Below are positions 8,628 through 17,168 of a stretch of 64,000 nt of DNA, one piece after another. This DNA comes from an uncultured Hungatella sp. (lineage in GTDB: Bacteria; Bacillota; Clostridia; Lachnospirales; Lachnospiraceae), in NCBI GenBank assembly GCA_910585435.1, contig CAJUEJ010000001.1, positions 142,905 to 206,904 of the forward strand, written 5' to 3'. The first letter of the stretch is position 1. Every line of letters starts with the position of its first letter. The notes below the pieces were generated by a model, which did not search any database, was not told the DNA's origin, and was given only the letters and a program-made list of their open reading frames with translations. The position numbers were made by a program, and so were the translations under genes.

Positions 8628-9674
8628 ATGAAAAAGTGGAGAATTATCTTGGTATCTGTAGTTGCCGGCGCTGCGCTTTTTACAAGCGGGTATGGGCCTT
8701 ATGGGGCTTCTACACAGGAAGAAGAGCCGGAAACGGTGACGGTTTCTCTGGCTGGCGATTGTTCTTTGGGGAAACTTTCTGTCCATGGTTATGAAGGAAC
8801 CTTTGAGGAGATGTACGACAAGGGAGGGCCGGGATATTTTTTTAAAAATGTCAAATCCGTTTTTGAGGCGGACGACATGACTCTGGTGAACTTTGAAGGT
8901 GTTTTAACCAATTCCAATCAAAAGGTTCAGAAGGCATTTAATATTAAGGGGAAACCAGAATACATAGGAATTTTACCAGAGGCAAGTATCGAGGCAGTCA
9001 GCTTTGGCAATAATCACAGGATTGATTATGGGCAGCAGGGAGTAACGGATACTGTAGCTTTATTTGAGAGTATCGGTCTGCCTTATGCTTATGACGACAA
9101 AGTGGGCATCTATGAGCTGGAAAACGGCATAAAGATTGGCTTTGTCTCGGTCAATGAGGTATATGATGGAAAGGCTGTGGAGACGTTTTTGCAAAACGGC
9201 ATAGAAAAACTAAAGCAGGAGCAGGTACATGTGATTCTGGCCTGCTGTCATTGGGGAAACGAATCTGTGTATTATCCTGAAAGATATCAGACCGAACTGG
9301 GGCATAAATGCATTGACTGGGGCGCAGATCTGGTAGTGGGCAGCCATCCCCATGTGCTGCAGGGAGTGGAGAATTACAACGGAAAATATATTCTTTATAG
9401 TCTGGGAAACTTATGCTTTGGCGGAAACCGGAATCCGAAGGATAAAAATACCATGATTGCCCAGGCAAAGTTTACGCTGGAAGACGGGGCGGTGGCAGGG
9501 GAAACGGATCTGACTTTGATTCCCTGTACCATAAGCTCTGTCTCCAACCGCAATGATTACTGCCCAACCATAGCAGAAGGAGACAAAAAGGCTTCTGTTA
9601 TCCAGAAGCTGAATGCGTACAGCAACGGCTTTGGCGTAACGGTGGATGAGGAGGGGAGGGTAAGCCATCCGTAG
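8628..9674 (+). CDS. CapA-family (PGA_cap) secreted metallophosphatase-like protein
   Basis: A 348-residue protein with an N-terminal signal peptide (to about residue 28) followed by a CapA/PgsA calcineurin-like fold. The family motifs are present: GDCSLG, VNFEGVLTN, GNNHRIDYG, CHWGNE and GSHPHVLQG. In capsule systems CapA supports poly-gamma-glutamate export or attachment, but CapB/CapC ligase genes are absent here and many CapA homologues have other, unknown extracellular roles. The start has a GGGGGAACTAAAG upstream. It is the last gene of the DUF362-SBP-MCP run, 39 bp after the chemoreceptor. Confidence 0.87.
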   Translation: MKKWRIILVSVVAGAALFTSGYGPYGASTQEEEPETVTVSLAGDCSLGKLSVHGYEGTFEEMYDKGGPGYFFKNVKSVFEADDMTLVNFEGVLTNSNQKVQKAFNIKGKPEYIGILPEASIEAVSFGNNHRIDYGQQGVTDTVALFESIGLPYAYDDKVGIYELENGIKIGFVSVNEVYDGKAVETFLQNGIEKLKQEQVHVILACCHWGNESVYYPERYQTELGHKCIDWGADLVVGSHPHVLQGVENYNGKYILYSLGNLCFGGNRNPKDKNTMIAQAKFTLEDGAVAGETDLTLIPCTISSVSNRNDYCPTIAEGDKKASVIQKLNAYSNGFGVTVDEEGRVSHP

Positions 9675-9711
9675 GGCTCTGTACGCGGATGATACCTTAT
9701 CCCCGCAGTGC

Positions 9712-11253
9712 CTATTGGGTGATAAAGGAGTAGTATCCGGTTCCGTAGTAACCTCTGGTTTCTAAATGCTCCTTATCCCACTCTGCGGTAATGGTATATC
9801 CCTTCCCCGGCATTATGTCAATGATATAAACGCCTTCATAGGTTTTGGAGGAAACCGGGGTTAAATCATCCGGCATTTCCTCCCCGGACATAAAATCAGG
9901 AAGATTATATTCGTGAACCAGAATCCGATCCGGCATGGAGACAGAGGAGACGATATAGCTTACAGAGTCCATACGGTTATAGCGGGGAAGCTTTAGGGGT
10001 TCCATATCTTTGGCTGCTGTCAGGGGATGGGTTCCACAGGAGACAAAAGAGACCATCTCATCGCCGCCTGTTTCCTGCCTGTAGTTCCAGGAGGCGGTAT
10101 CGTTTTTCAGCTCAAATGGATTGAGGGTGCTGGAAAGTACGTCCTGGAGCGTAAGAACCGGCGGTTCTCTGAAGATTTCGGTGTCAGAATCCGGCTGGCT
10201 GAGGATAACATCAGGTGACAACAGCAAACCGGTATCCGAATCATAGATGTAGGATTCCATAATATTTCCTGTATCGTATTCTGTCTTGGTGAACCGGATT
10301 TGCCTGTCTTCTCTGTCAAAATCCAGGGCGTACACATAGCGGACGCCGTCTTCCAGCCGTTCCACATTGCCTGTCCAGTAAGGATAGCTGTCCAGAACCT
10401 TGTTTTCTACCAGGATATTGGACACATTGGTGTTGACCCCCAGTTCAGTTAGAAGGGGATGGTCAAAATCTTTATACTCACCGATTGTGGCATTCCTTCC
10501 CAGATCTTCCAGGTACTTGCGGGCATAGGACATTTCCATATCCTTCAGCTGATTACAGGTGGTTTCCGAGGGGGAGATACATTCATCCCACCAGCTTTCC
10601 GGAAACATGGCCTGAATCGATGGAAGGCAGTTGCTTCCGTCCTCCGGGTAGGCCAGGGACTGAAACTGGTATCTGCCGTTTTCGTCTGAGGAAAAGGTTA
10701 TGACTGCCGGGACAACTCCGCTTCCGGCCGCCTTTACGAAATTTCCGTCCTGAAACTGGTATTCTCCATACATAGTGAGAGCGTACAGTGTCAGGCTGTC
10801 GCCGTCTTTCAGGCTTTCTAATATGATGTGGCCTTCGCCGACACATTCTTCCCCGGGATATTTTCCCTGATTAGCGGTCAGGATTGCATCCGCTGTCAGC
10901 TGCTCCAAATCATCGGCTGGCGCCAGGGAAATTGCCTCTTTCGTTTCCTCAATCCGTTTGACAGATACTACGGAACGGTTTTCATTGCCGTAGTATACGG
11001 TCAGATGGCCTTTGCCGTCTTCAGACTCAAAGGGGTAAACTTCTCCGTCCATACCAAACAATTCCATGGCAGGTTCTCCCCATGCTTCGGCCAGCTCATC
11101 TCGTGTAATGCCATGTAACGCTTCCGCTATCTGCTCCTCCGGCATTTTGGCAGCCTCCGCCAGAGGAAGAGGAGGATTCTTTTCCTGACTGCTGCATCCG
11201 GTTAAAGCGGCAAAAATGCCAAGGGTAATCAGGAGGTATTTTAAATGTTTCAT
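9712..11253 (-). CDS. Lipoprotein of unknown function (BlaR1-tail-like region)
   Basis: A 513-residue lipoprotein with lipobox LTGC at about residues 17-20 and an AAGGAGA Shine-Dalgarno. Residues ~25-90 contain a short helical module (EEQIAEALHGITRDELAEAWGEP) followed by a strand-rich segment. Residues ~130-220 (LYALTMYGEYQF, VVPAVITFSSDENGRYQ, MFPESW) resemble the domain found after the M56 peptidase in clostridial BlaR1-like sensors; that comparison is from memory. No M56 or BlaI gene is nearby. It is transcribed convergently to capA and divergently from asp23. Function unknown. Confidence 0.75.
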   Translation of the reverse strand: MKHLKYLLITLGIFAALTGCSSQEKNPPLPLAEAAKMPEEQIAEALHGITRDELAEAWGEPAMELFGMDGEVYPFESEDGKGHLTVYYGNENRSVVSVKRIEETKEAISLAPADDLEQLTADAILTANQGKYPGEECVGEGHIILESLKDGDSLTLYALTMYGEYQFQDGNFVKAAGSGVVPAVITFSSDENGRYQFQSLAYPEDGSNCLPSIQAMFPESWWDECISPSETTCNQLKDMEMSYARKYLEDLGRNATIGEYKDFDHPLLTELGVNTNVSNILVENKVLDSYPYWTGNVERLEDGVRYVYALDFDREDRQIRFTKTEYDTGNIMESYIYDSDTGLLLSPDVILSQPDSDTEIFREPPVLTLQDVLSSTLNPFELKNDTASWNYRQETGGDEMVSFVSCGTHPLTAAKDMEPLKLPRYNRMDSVSYIVSSVSMPDRILVHEYNLPDFMSGEEMPDDLTPVSSKTYEGVYIIDIMPGKGYTITAEWDKEHLETRGYYGTGYYSFITQ

Positions 11254-11431
11254 GGAAGCTTCTCCTTTCTGTATATCTGTATTTCAATTTTCTGTTTTCC
11301 TGTACTTGATTTGCCGTCTGACAAGATTGATTCACGGAATATACTATAACTATAGCAGTTTTTTTGTTTTTAAACATTAATCTTTGCTTACGATTGTTAT
11401 ACTATTCCTTTAAGCTGTAAAAACTTTGGAA

Positions 11432-11460
11432 TAGACACAATATCTTTGTTATGGTATACT
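11432..11460 (+). promoter_or_regulatory. Sigma-A type promoter for asp23-fakA-recG
   Basis: TAGACA (11432-11437), a 17-bp spacer and TATACT (11455-11460). The transcript would carry a ~125-nt leader that contains repeat copy A. Confidence 0.6.
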
Positions 11461-11503
11461 TAAAAAAGTCAAAAGATGGAAATAATAGCAATGCAGAGTA
11501 AAC

Positions 11504-11573
11504 ATGTACTCCCTGGATCTCTTTGCGCCGGACTGCCCAAAAGGCAGGTGCATGAGAGACGCTGAGGGTACGT
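11504..11573 (+). repeat. Palindromic repeat, copy A (leader of asp23)
   Basis: Imperfect inverted repeat: left arm GTACTCCCTGGATCTCTTTG, a short centre with GCCCAAAAGGC, right arm GGTGCATGAGAGACGCTGAG followed by GGTAC. The right arm matches copies B, C and D (AAGGCAGGTGCA, GAGA and GTAC blocks). It ends about 20 bp before the asp23 start. Confidence 0.6.
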
Positions 11574-11592
11574 AAGAGAGGGAGGTTTCGCT

Positions 11593-11949
11593 ATGAAGGG
11601 ACGAATTAGTAACAAATTCGGTGAAATTCGGATCAACCCGGAAGTGATTGCAAAATATGCCGGCATTACGGCGGTGGAATGCTTTGGGATCGTTGGCATG
11701 GCGGCTGTCAGCATGAAAGACGGGCTTGTAAAATTACTGAAGAGAGAGAGTCTGACCCACGGGATCAATGTTGACATTGAAGAGAACCATATTACACTGA
11801 ATTTTCATGTGATTGTGGCATATGGCATCAGCATTTCTGCAGTAGCAGATAATCTGATCGAGAACGTAAAATATAAAGTCGAAGAGTTCACCGGGATGGA
11901 AGTTGACAAGATCAACATCTTTGTTGAAGGTGTACGAGTGATTGATTAA
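11593..11949 (+). CDS. Asp23/Gls24 family envelope protein (YloU-like)
   Basis: A 118-residue Asp23/Gls24 family protein. The sequence shows the family opening GEIRINPEVIAKYAGITAVE and the beta-alpha repeats ending in EEFTGMEVDKINIFVEGVRV. Members are small, abundant membrane-associated proteins linked to envelope homeostasis, and the gene pair with a DAK2-domain protein (yloU-yloV) is conserved across Firmicutes. AGAGAGGGAGGTTTCGCT precedes the ATG. It starts the asp23-fakA-recG operon, 14 bp ahead of fakA. Confidence 0.93.
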   Translation: MKGRISNKFGEIRINPEVIAKYAGITAVECFGIVGMAAVSMKDGLVKLLKRESLTHGINVDIEENHITLNFHVIVAYGISISAVADNLIENVKYKVEEFTGMEVDKINIFVEGVRVID

Positions 11950-11963
11950 GGAGGAACACACCC

Positions 11964-13646
11964 GTGGGTATGAATACGATTGATGCAAAGACGCTTAAGA
12001 AAGCTTTTCTGGCCGGGGCTCAGGGCCTTGAGGCGAAAAAAGAGTGGATCAATGAACTGAATGTATTTCCTGTTCCTGACGGAGATACCGGTACCAACAT
12101 GACCATGACCATTATGGCTGCGGCCAGGGAAGTGGCGGCTTTGGAGAATCCCACTATGGATACGCTGGCTAAAGCCATTTCTTCCGGCTCCCTGCGGGGG
12201 GCCAGAGGAAATTCCGGCGTTATCTTATCCCAGCTGTTCCGGGGATTTACCAAGGAGATCAAAACGGTGGATGTGATTACAACTACCGTTCTGGCAGATG
12301 CCTTTGTCCGGGCTACGGAGACAGCATACAAGGCAGTCATGAAACCCAAGGAGGGGACGATTCTGACTGTGGCTAAGGGCATGGCGGAGAAGGCTGTGGA
12401 GCTGGCGCCTGAGACGGAGGATATCATTGCCTTTGCAAAACAGGTGATTGAACACGGCGATTACGTGCTGAGCCAGACGCCGGAGATGCTACCCATCCTG
12501 AAGCAGGCCGGTGTGGTGGATTCCGGAGGACAGGGCCTGATCCAGGTGATGAAGGGAGCCCTGGACGGCCTTCTGGGCAGGGCGGTCGAAGTACCGACGG
12601 AGAGCGCCGGCCCCAGGGTGACGGCAGAGCCTTCCCAGCTTGACACGGCGGATATTAAGTTTGGCTACTGCACGGAGTTTATCATCAATGTAGAGAAGAA
12701 GTACGAAGATTCTGACGAGCTGGAGTTTAAGGCATATCTGGAGTCTATCGGAGACTCCATTGTGGTGGTGTCTGACGAGGATGTGGTGAAGGTACATGTC
12801 CACACCAATGATCCGGGGCTTGCCATCCAGAAAGCGCTGACCTATGGCTCTCTGTCTAAGATGAAGATAGATAATATGAGAGAAGAGCATCATGAGAAGC
12901 TGATAAAAGAGGCAGAAAAGGCTGCGGCTATGCAGGCACAGGAGAGGGAGGCAGAGAAAGAGGCGGCCGGCAAAGCAGAGGAGAGAAAGCCCTACGGCTT
13001 TATCGCCGTATCCATCGGAGAAGGCTTCGGTGAGATTTTTAAGGGAATCGGCACCGATTATCTCATCGAAGGGGGACAGACCATGAACCCCAGCACAGAG
13101 GATATGCTCAATGCCATTGACCATGTGAATGCGGATACGATTTTCATCCTGCCTAACAACTCCAATATTATTCTTGCAGCCGGGCAGGCGGCGGAGCTGG
13201 CGGAGGACAAGGAGATTATCGTCATTCCGTCCAAGACAGTGCCTCAGGGAATCACGGCAATCATTAATTTTGTGCCGGAGCTGTCTGTGGAGGAGAACAA
13301 GCAGGTGATGATCCAGGAGATGTCCAAGGTGAAGACCGGTCAGATCACGTATGCGGTCCGCAACACCATGATTGAAGACAAGGAGATCAAAGAAGGCGAT
13401 ATTATGGGCATAGCCGACCAGGGAATCGTGGCAGTGGGCCAGTCGGTGGAAGGCACAGCCCTGGATACCCTGAAGGCCATGCTGGATGATACTTCAGAGC
13501 TGGTGACCGTGTATTACGGCGCAGAAGTAAAGGAGGAGGAAGCACAGCGCTTCCTTGAAAAGGTTCAGGAGGCCTGCGGGGATTGTGAGGCGGAGATGCA
13601 GTCCGGCGGCCAGCCTATTTACTACTATCTGATTTCCGTAGAATAA
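11964..13646 (+). CDS. DAK2/DegV domain protein, fatty acid kinase FakA-like (YloV)
   Basis: A 560-residue two-domain protein. The N-terminal DhaL/DAK2 ATP-binding domain (about residues 8-200) contains NVFPVPDGDTGTNM with the magnesium-binding aspartates. A DegV-like C-terminal half begins around 340 (PYGFIAVSIGEGFGEIF), joined by a charged helical linker rich in Glu/Lys/Ala. FakA phosphorylates fatty acids presented by FakB proteins for phospholipid synthesis. The GTG at 11964 is preferred over the ATG at 11970 because GGAGGA lies 8 bp before it. It is followed 4 bp later by recG, the common Firmicutes order. Confidence 0.9.
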   Translation: MGMNTIDAKTLKKAFLAGAQGLEAKKEWINELNVFPVPDGDTGTNMTMTIMAAAREVAALENPTMDTLAKAISSGSLRGARGNSGVILSQLFRGFTKEIKTVDVITTTVLADAFVRATETAYKAVMKPKEGTILTVAKGMAEKAVELAPETEDIIAFAKQVIEHGDYVLSQTPEMLPILKQAGVVDSGGQGLIQVMKGALDGLLGRAVEVPTESAGPRVTAEPSQLDTADIKFGYCTEFIINVEKKYEDSDELEFKAYLESIGDSIVVVSDEDVVKVHVHTNDPGLAIQKALTYGSLSKMKIDNMREEHHEKLIKEAEKAAAMQAQEREAEKEAAGKAEERKPYGFIAVSIGEGFGEIFKGIGTDYLIEGGQTMNPSTEDMLNAIDHVNADTIFILPNNSNIILAAGQAAELAEDKEIIVIPSKTVPQGITAIINFVPELSVEENKQVMIQEMSKVKTGQITYAVRNTMIEDKEIKEGDIMGIADQGIVAVGQSVEGTALDTLKAMLDDTSELVTVYYGAEVKEEEAQRFLEKVQEACGDCEAEMQSGGQPIYYYLISVE

Positions 13647-13650
13647 TGCC

Positions 13651-15702
13651 ATGAATCAGGAGTCAGTCCGTTCCTTAAAGGGGATCGGAGATAAAACAGG
13701 AAAATTATTTGAGAAGCTGGGAGTCAGCACGGTAGATGACCTGCTTCATTATTACCCCAGGGCATACCATGCCTATGAGGAACCGAAAGCTATCAATGAG
13801 TTAAAGACAGATATGGTGGGAACCGTGGCAGGAGTCCTGCAAAAGGACGCGTCTGTCCGGCGGTTTCAGAATATTCAGGTGATTACGGCTTCCCTGCGGG
13901 ATCAGACCGGAACAGTGCAGCTGGTGTGGTATAATATGCCTTTTCTGCGCAATACCCTTCAGTCCGGAACTTATCACGTGTTCTGCGGTAAGGTGGTAAA
14001 GAAGAACAACCGTTTAACCATGGAACAGCCGGAGATCTACACGAAAGAGGGATATCTGGCTGTCATGGAACATATGCAGCCGGTTTACGGCCAGACAAAG
14101 GGACTGGGCAACAAGGCCATATCCAGGGCAGTGGCCCAGGCTCTGGATATGCGGCAGATGGAACAGGAGTATATGCCTGAGGGCCTTCGGAAAAAATATG
14201 AGCTGGCAGAGTACAATTTTGCCATTGAGCATATCCATTTTCCGGCGGATAAGCAGCAGCTTCTGTTTGCCAGAAAAAGGCTGGTATTTGACGAATTTTT
14301 TCTGTTTTTGCTGGGGGTCAGACGGCTGAAGGAAAAAAGGGAGAATGTCCGCAGCAGCTGGGTGATGAAGCTGTCGCCAGAGGTCAAAAGGTTAAAAGAG
14401 CATCTTCCGTATAAGCTGACCCAGGCTCAGGAGGCTGTACTCCATGAGATCGAGTGGGACTTAAGCAGCGGCCTGGCGATGAACCGCCTGATTCAGGGCG
14501 ATGTAGGCTCCGGCAAGACGATTCTTGCGGTGCTGGCCCTGCTTCACACCGCGTACAACGGCTGCCAGGGAGCGCTGATGGCTCCTACGGAGGTGCTGGC
14601 CAAACAGCATTTTGAGAGTATGGAGCAGTTGTTTTTACAGTATCAGATTCCCAAAAAGCCGGTTCTGGTCACCGGCTCCATGACAGCTAAGGAGAAGCGG
14701 GCTGCCTATGAGATGATTAAAAACCATGAGGCAGACATTATTATAGGAACCCATGCCCTGATTCAGGAGAAGGTGGTCTATAACAAGCTGGCTCTGGTGA
14801 TCACAGACGAACAGCACCGGTTTGGTGTGGGACAGAGGGAGATGCTGGGGGAAAAGGGGGAAAAGCCTCATGTGATGGTGATGAGCGCCACGCCCATTCC
14901 CCGCACCCTGGCGATTATTCTGTACGGAGATTTGGATATTTCTATCATTGATGAGCTTCCTGCCAACCGCCGTCCCATCAAAAACTGTGTGGTAGACACA
15001 GGATACCGGAAAAAGGCGTATGATTTTATCGCCAGGCAGGTAAAAGAAGGGCGGCAGGCCTATGTGATCTGCCCCATGGTGGAAGCCAGCGAGATGATCG
15101 AGGCGGAAAATGTACTGGATTACGCGGAAACCCTGTCCAGGGAGCTTGTGGGAGTCACGGTTGCCTGCCTCCACGGGAAGATGAAGGGCAGGGAGAAGAA
15201 TCAGATTATGGAGCGGTTTGCGGCAGGGGAAATCCAGGTTCTGGTGTCCACCACTGTTGTGGAGGTGGGAGTCAATGTGCCCAACGCTACGGTGATGATG
15301 ATTGAGAACGCGGAGCGCTTCGGCCTGGCCCAGCTTCACCAGCTGAGAGGCAGGGTAGGCAGAGGCAGGTATCAGTCCTACTGTATCATGGTAAACTGCG
15401 GCGATCAGGAGGGAACCCAGAAGCGGCTTGATATTTTAAACCGTTCCAATGACGGATTTTATATTGCGTCGGAAGACTTGAAGCTTCGGGGGCCGGGGGA
15501 TATCTTCGGAATCCGGCAGAGCGGGGATATGGAATTTCAGCTGGCGGATATTTTTACAGATGCAGATATTTTAAAAACGGTATCAGAGGAAGTAAACGGC
15601 CTGCTTAAGGGGGATCCAAAGCTGGAGAGGGAAGAGCATCAAAAGCTGAGGCAGCGGCTGGATGCATATCTGAAGCTAAGCTATGAGAAACTGAATCTGT
15701 AG
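13651..15702 (+). CDS. recG: ATP-dependent DNA helicase RecG
   Basis: A 683-residue helicase, near the family's usual ~690. An N-terminal wedge/OB domain begins with SLKGIGDKTGKLFEKLGV. Superfamily 2 motifs follow: GDVGSGKT (Walker A), the DEQHRFG DEAH-like motif II, MSATPIPRTL (motif III), and QLRGRVGRGR (motif VI). RecG remodels stalled replication forks and branched DNA. The start codon lies 4 bp after fakA and lacks a strong Shine-Dalgarno, suggesting translational coupling. Confidence 0.97.
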   Translation: MNQESVRSLKGIGDKTGKLFEKLGVSTVDDLLHYYPRAYHAYEEPKAINELKTDMVGTVAGVLQKDASVRRFQNIQVITASLRDQTGTVQLVWYNMPFLRNTLQSGTYHVFCGKVVKKNNRLTMEQPEIYTKEGYLAVMEHMQPVYGQTKGLGNKAISRAVAQALDMRQMEQEYMPEGLRKKYELAEYNFAIEHIHFPADKQQLLFARKRLVFDEFFLFLLGVRRLKEKRENVRSSWVMKLSPEVKRLKEHLPYKLTQAQEAVLHEIEWDLSSGLAMNRLIQGDVGSGKTILAVLALLHTAYNGCQGALMAPTEVLAKQHFESMEQLFLQYQIPKKPVLVTGSMTAKEKRAAYEMIKNHEADIIIGTHALIQEKVVYNKLALVITDEQHRFGVGQREMLGEKGEKPHVMVMSATPIPRTLAIILYGDLDISIIDELPANRRPIKNCVVDTGYRKKAYDFIARQVKEGRQAYVICPMVEASEMIEAENVLDYAETLSRELVGVTVACLHGKMKGREKNQIMERFAAGEIQVLVSTTVVEVGVNVPNATVMMIENAERFGLAQLHQLRGRVGRGRYQSYCIMVNCGDQEGTQKRLDILNRSNDGFYIASEDLKLRGPGDIFGIRQSGDMEFQLADIFTDADILKTVSEEVNGLLKGDPKLEREEHQKLRQRLDAYLKLSYEKLNL

Positions 15703-15771
15703 GCATTTTAGGAATTACTAAAAAATGACAGATTACGCAGAACCTTCTAGTGTATTATTTTTTTACAGGCA

Positions 15772-15778
15772 CATAATA
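15772..15778 (+). promoter_or_regulatory. Possible sigma-G -10 element for the SASP gene
   Basis: CATAATA at 15772-15778 fits the forespore sigma-G -10 pattern, about 50 bp before the SASP start. The -35 region (GTATT around 15751) is only an approximate match. Confidence 0.3.
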
Positions 15779-15827
15779 GGAGTGTAGCAAGAAAATAAAT
15801 CACATGAAGAACAAGGAGGCGTGTAAT

Positions 15828-16034
15828 ATGTCAAACAAATCTTCTAACACAACTAATGTACCTGAAGCAAAAGAGGCAATGGACAGATTCAAAATGGAAG
15901 TAGCAAACGAGCTGGGTGTACCGTTAACAAATGGTTATAACGGAAACCTGACTTCCGCACAGAATGGTTCTGTCGGTGGCTATATGGTTAAGAAAATGAT
16001 CGAGGCGCAGGAGAAGCAGATGGCCGGCAAGTAA
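15828..16034 (+). CDS. Alpha/beta-type small acid-soluble spore protein
   Basis: A 68-residue protein with the alpha/beta SASP signature: AKEAMDRFKMEVANELGV, followed by NGYNGNLTSAQNGSVGGYM with the conserved helix and GPR protease-site region. SASPs coat forespore DNA, protect it from UV and heat, and are degraded at germination. I chose the ATG at 15828 because AAGGAGGCGTGTAAT precedes it; the ATG at 15804 lacks a site. It is monocistronic, followed by a strong terminator. Its presence shows the organism forms endospores. Confidence 0.95.
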   Translation: MSNKSSNTTNVPEAKEAMDRFKMEVANELGVPLTNGYNGNLTSAQNGSVGGYMVKKMIEAQEKQMAGK

Positions 16035-16078
16035 GCCAAAGCTGAAAGAGCCTGAATCAAAATAAGAAACACAGATGG

Positions 16079-16116
16079 AAGCCTGGCCGGGCTGTATGAT
16101 TCCGGCCAGGCTTTTG
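16079..16116 (+). terminator. Rho-independent terminator after the SASP gene
   Basis: Stem AGCCTGGCCGG / CCGGCCAGGCT (11 bp) with an 11-nt loop, followed by TTTT. Confidence 0.85.
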
Positions 16117-16325
16117 TCATGTTAAAAAGGTACAAAAGGTCTTCTGACAGCAGGGAAGAAACCGCGGCAGATATTTTTCCTGAAAATAAAAAAAGAAAAA
16201 GAAGCGGGGGTGACATTTAAAATGCTGTATGTTACAATAAGATGATCACAAAACAAATAGCAACAGGCTGTCCTCTGTTTTAATAGAGTGCAGCCTTTGT
16301 TGTATAGTAAGGAAGGCAGCTTAAT

Positions 16326-17168
16326 ATGAAATTCAGAACTGTAAATTATACCATAAGCGCCAAACGTCTTCCGCCGGAGTTTGGCGGATTTAAGATCGTC
16401 CACCTTTCGGATCTTCACGGCGCCCTGTATGGAAGGGATAATGAAGAATTAGTCCGGGAGATCAGGCGGATCAGCCCTCATATTATCTTTATGACCGGAG
16501 ATATGGCGGACAGCAGCCCTTATGGCGTTCCAAGGCTTAAGAACCTGTGCAGCCAGCTCTGCGGCGATTATCCTGTTTATGGTGTTCTGGGAAATCATGA
16601 GCAGGAGCTGGAGCAGGATGTGAGGAATCCATTGCTGAAATCATTAAAAAAGATGGGGGTAACCATACTTGAGAATGAGTGGAGGACCATTTCCCGCCAG
16701 GGCGCTTCCATAAGGCTGTATGGCCTGGTTACGCCTATGAAATACTATAAAGATATATTAAAAGAATACCAGTGGGGTGTGAAGTTTACGGCAGAGGATA
16801 CCAGAAAGCTGCTGGGAGAAGGGGAAGTTTCCTGTTATAAGATTCTCCTGGCCCACAATCCTCTCTATTATCCGGCATACAGGGACTGGGGAGCCGATCT
16901 GACACTGTCCGGGCATATCCATGGAGGGATCATCCGGATCCCTAAGCTTGGAGGACTGCTGTCCCCGGATCTGACCTTGTTTCCCAGATACGATGGAGGG
17001 CATTTCAAAGAACAGGGAAAGGATCTGGTGGTCAGCCGGGGGCTGGGCAATCATTTCCTGGTGAGAGTTTTAAATCCTCCGGAATTAGTCACTATTGTGT
17101 TGCAAAGTCCGAAACGAGAGAGAGACTCCGGTACCAGGCACAGGCCTACTCTACAGTCACCGACTTAG
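16326..17168 (+). CDS. Metallophosphoesterase (YkuE-like)
   Basis: A 280-residue calcineurin-like phosphoesterase. The metal-binding motifs are complete: HLSDLHGALYG, FMTGDMAD, GVLGNHE, LLAHNP and LSGHIHGG. No signal peptide or transmembrane segment is evident, unlike typical YkuE proteins, which often carry an export signal or N-terminal anchor. Its C-terminus overlaps the convergent glmS gene by 23 bp. The substrate is not known; relatives act on phosphodiesters or UDP-linked lipid intermediates. Confidence 0.85.
   Translation: MKFRTVNYTISAKRLPPEFGGFKIVHLSDLHGALYGRDNEELVREIRRISPHIIFMTGDMADSSPYGVPRLKNLCSQLCGDYPVYGVLGNHEQELEQDVRNPLLKSLKKMGVTILENEWRTISRQGASIRLYGLVTPMKYYKDILKEYQWGVKFTAEDTRKLLGEGEVSCYKILLAHNPLYYPAYRDWGADLTLSGHIHGGIIRIPKLGGLLSPDLTLFPRYDGGHFKEQGKDLVVSRGLGNHFLVRVLNPPELVTIVLQSPKRERDSGTRHRPTLQSPT

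Noticed and set aside
8628..9674. Poly-gamma-glutamate capsule operon.
   Set aside because: Only a CapA-like protein is present; CapB/CapC ligase genes are absent.
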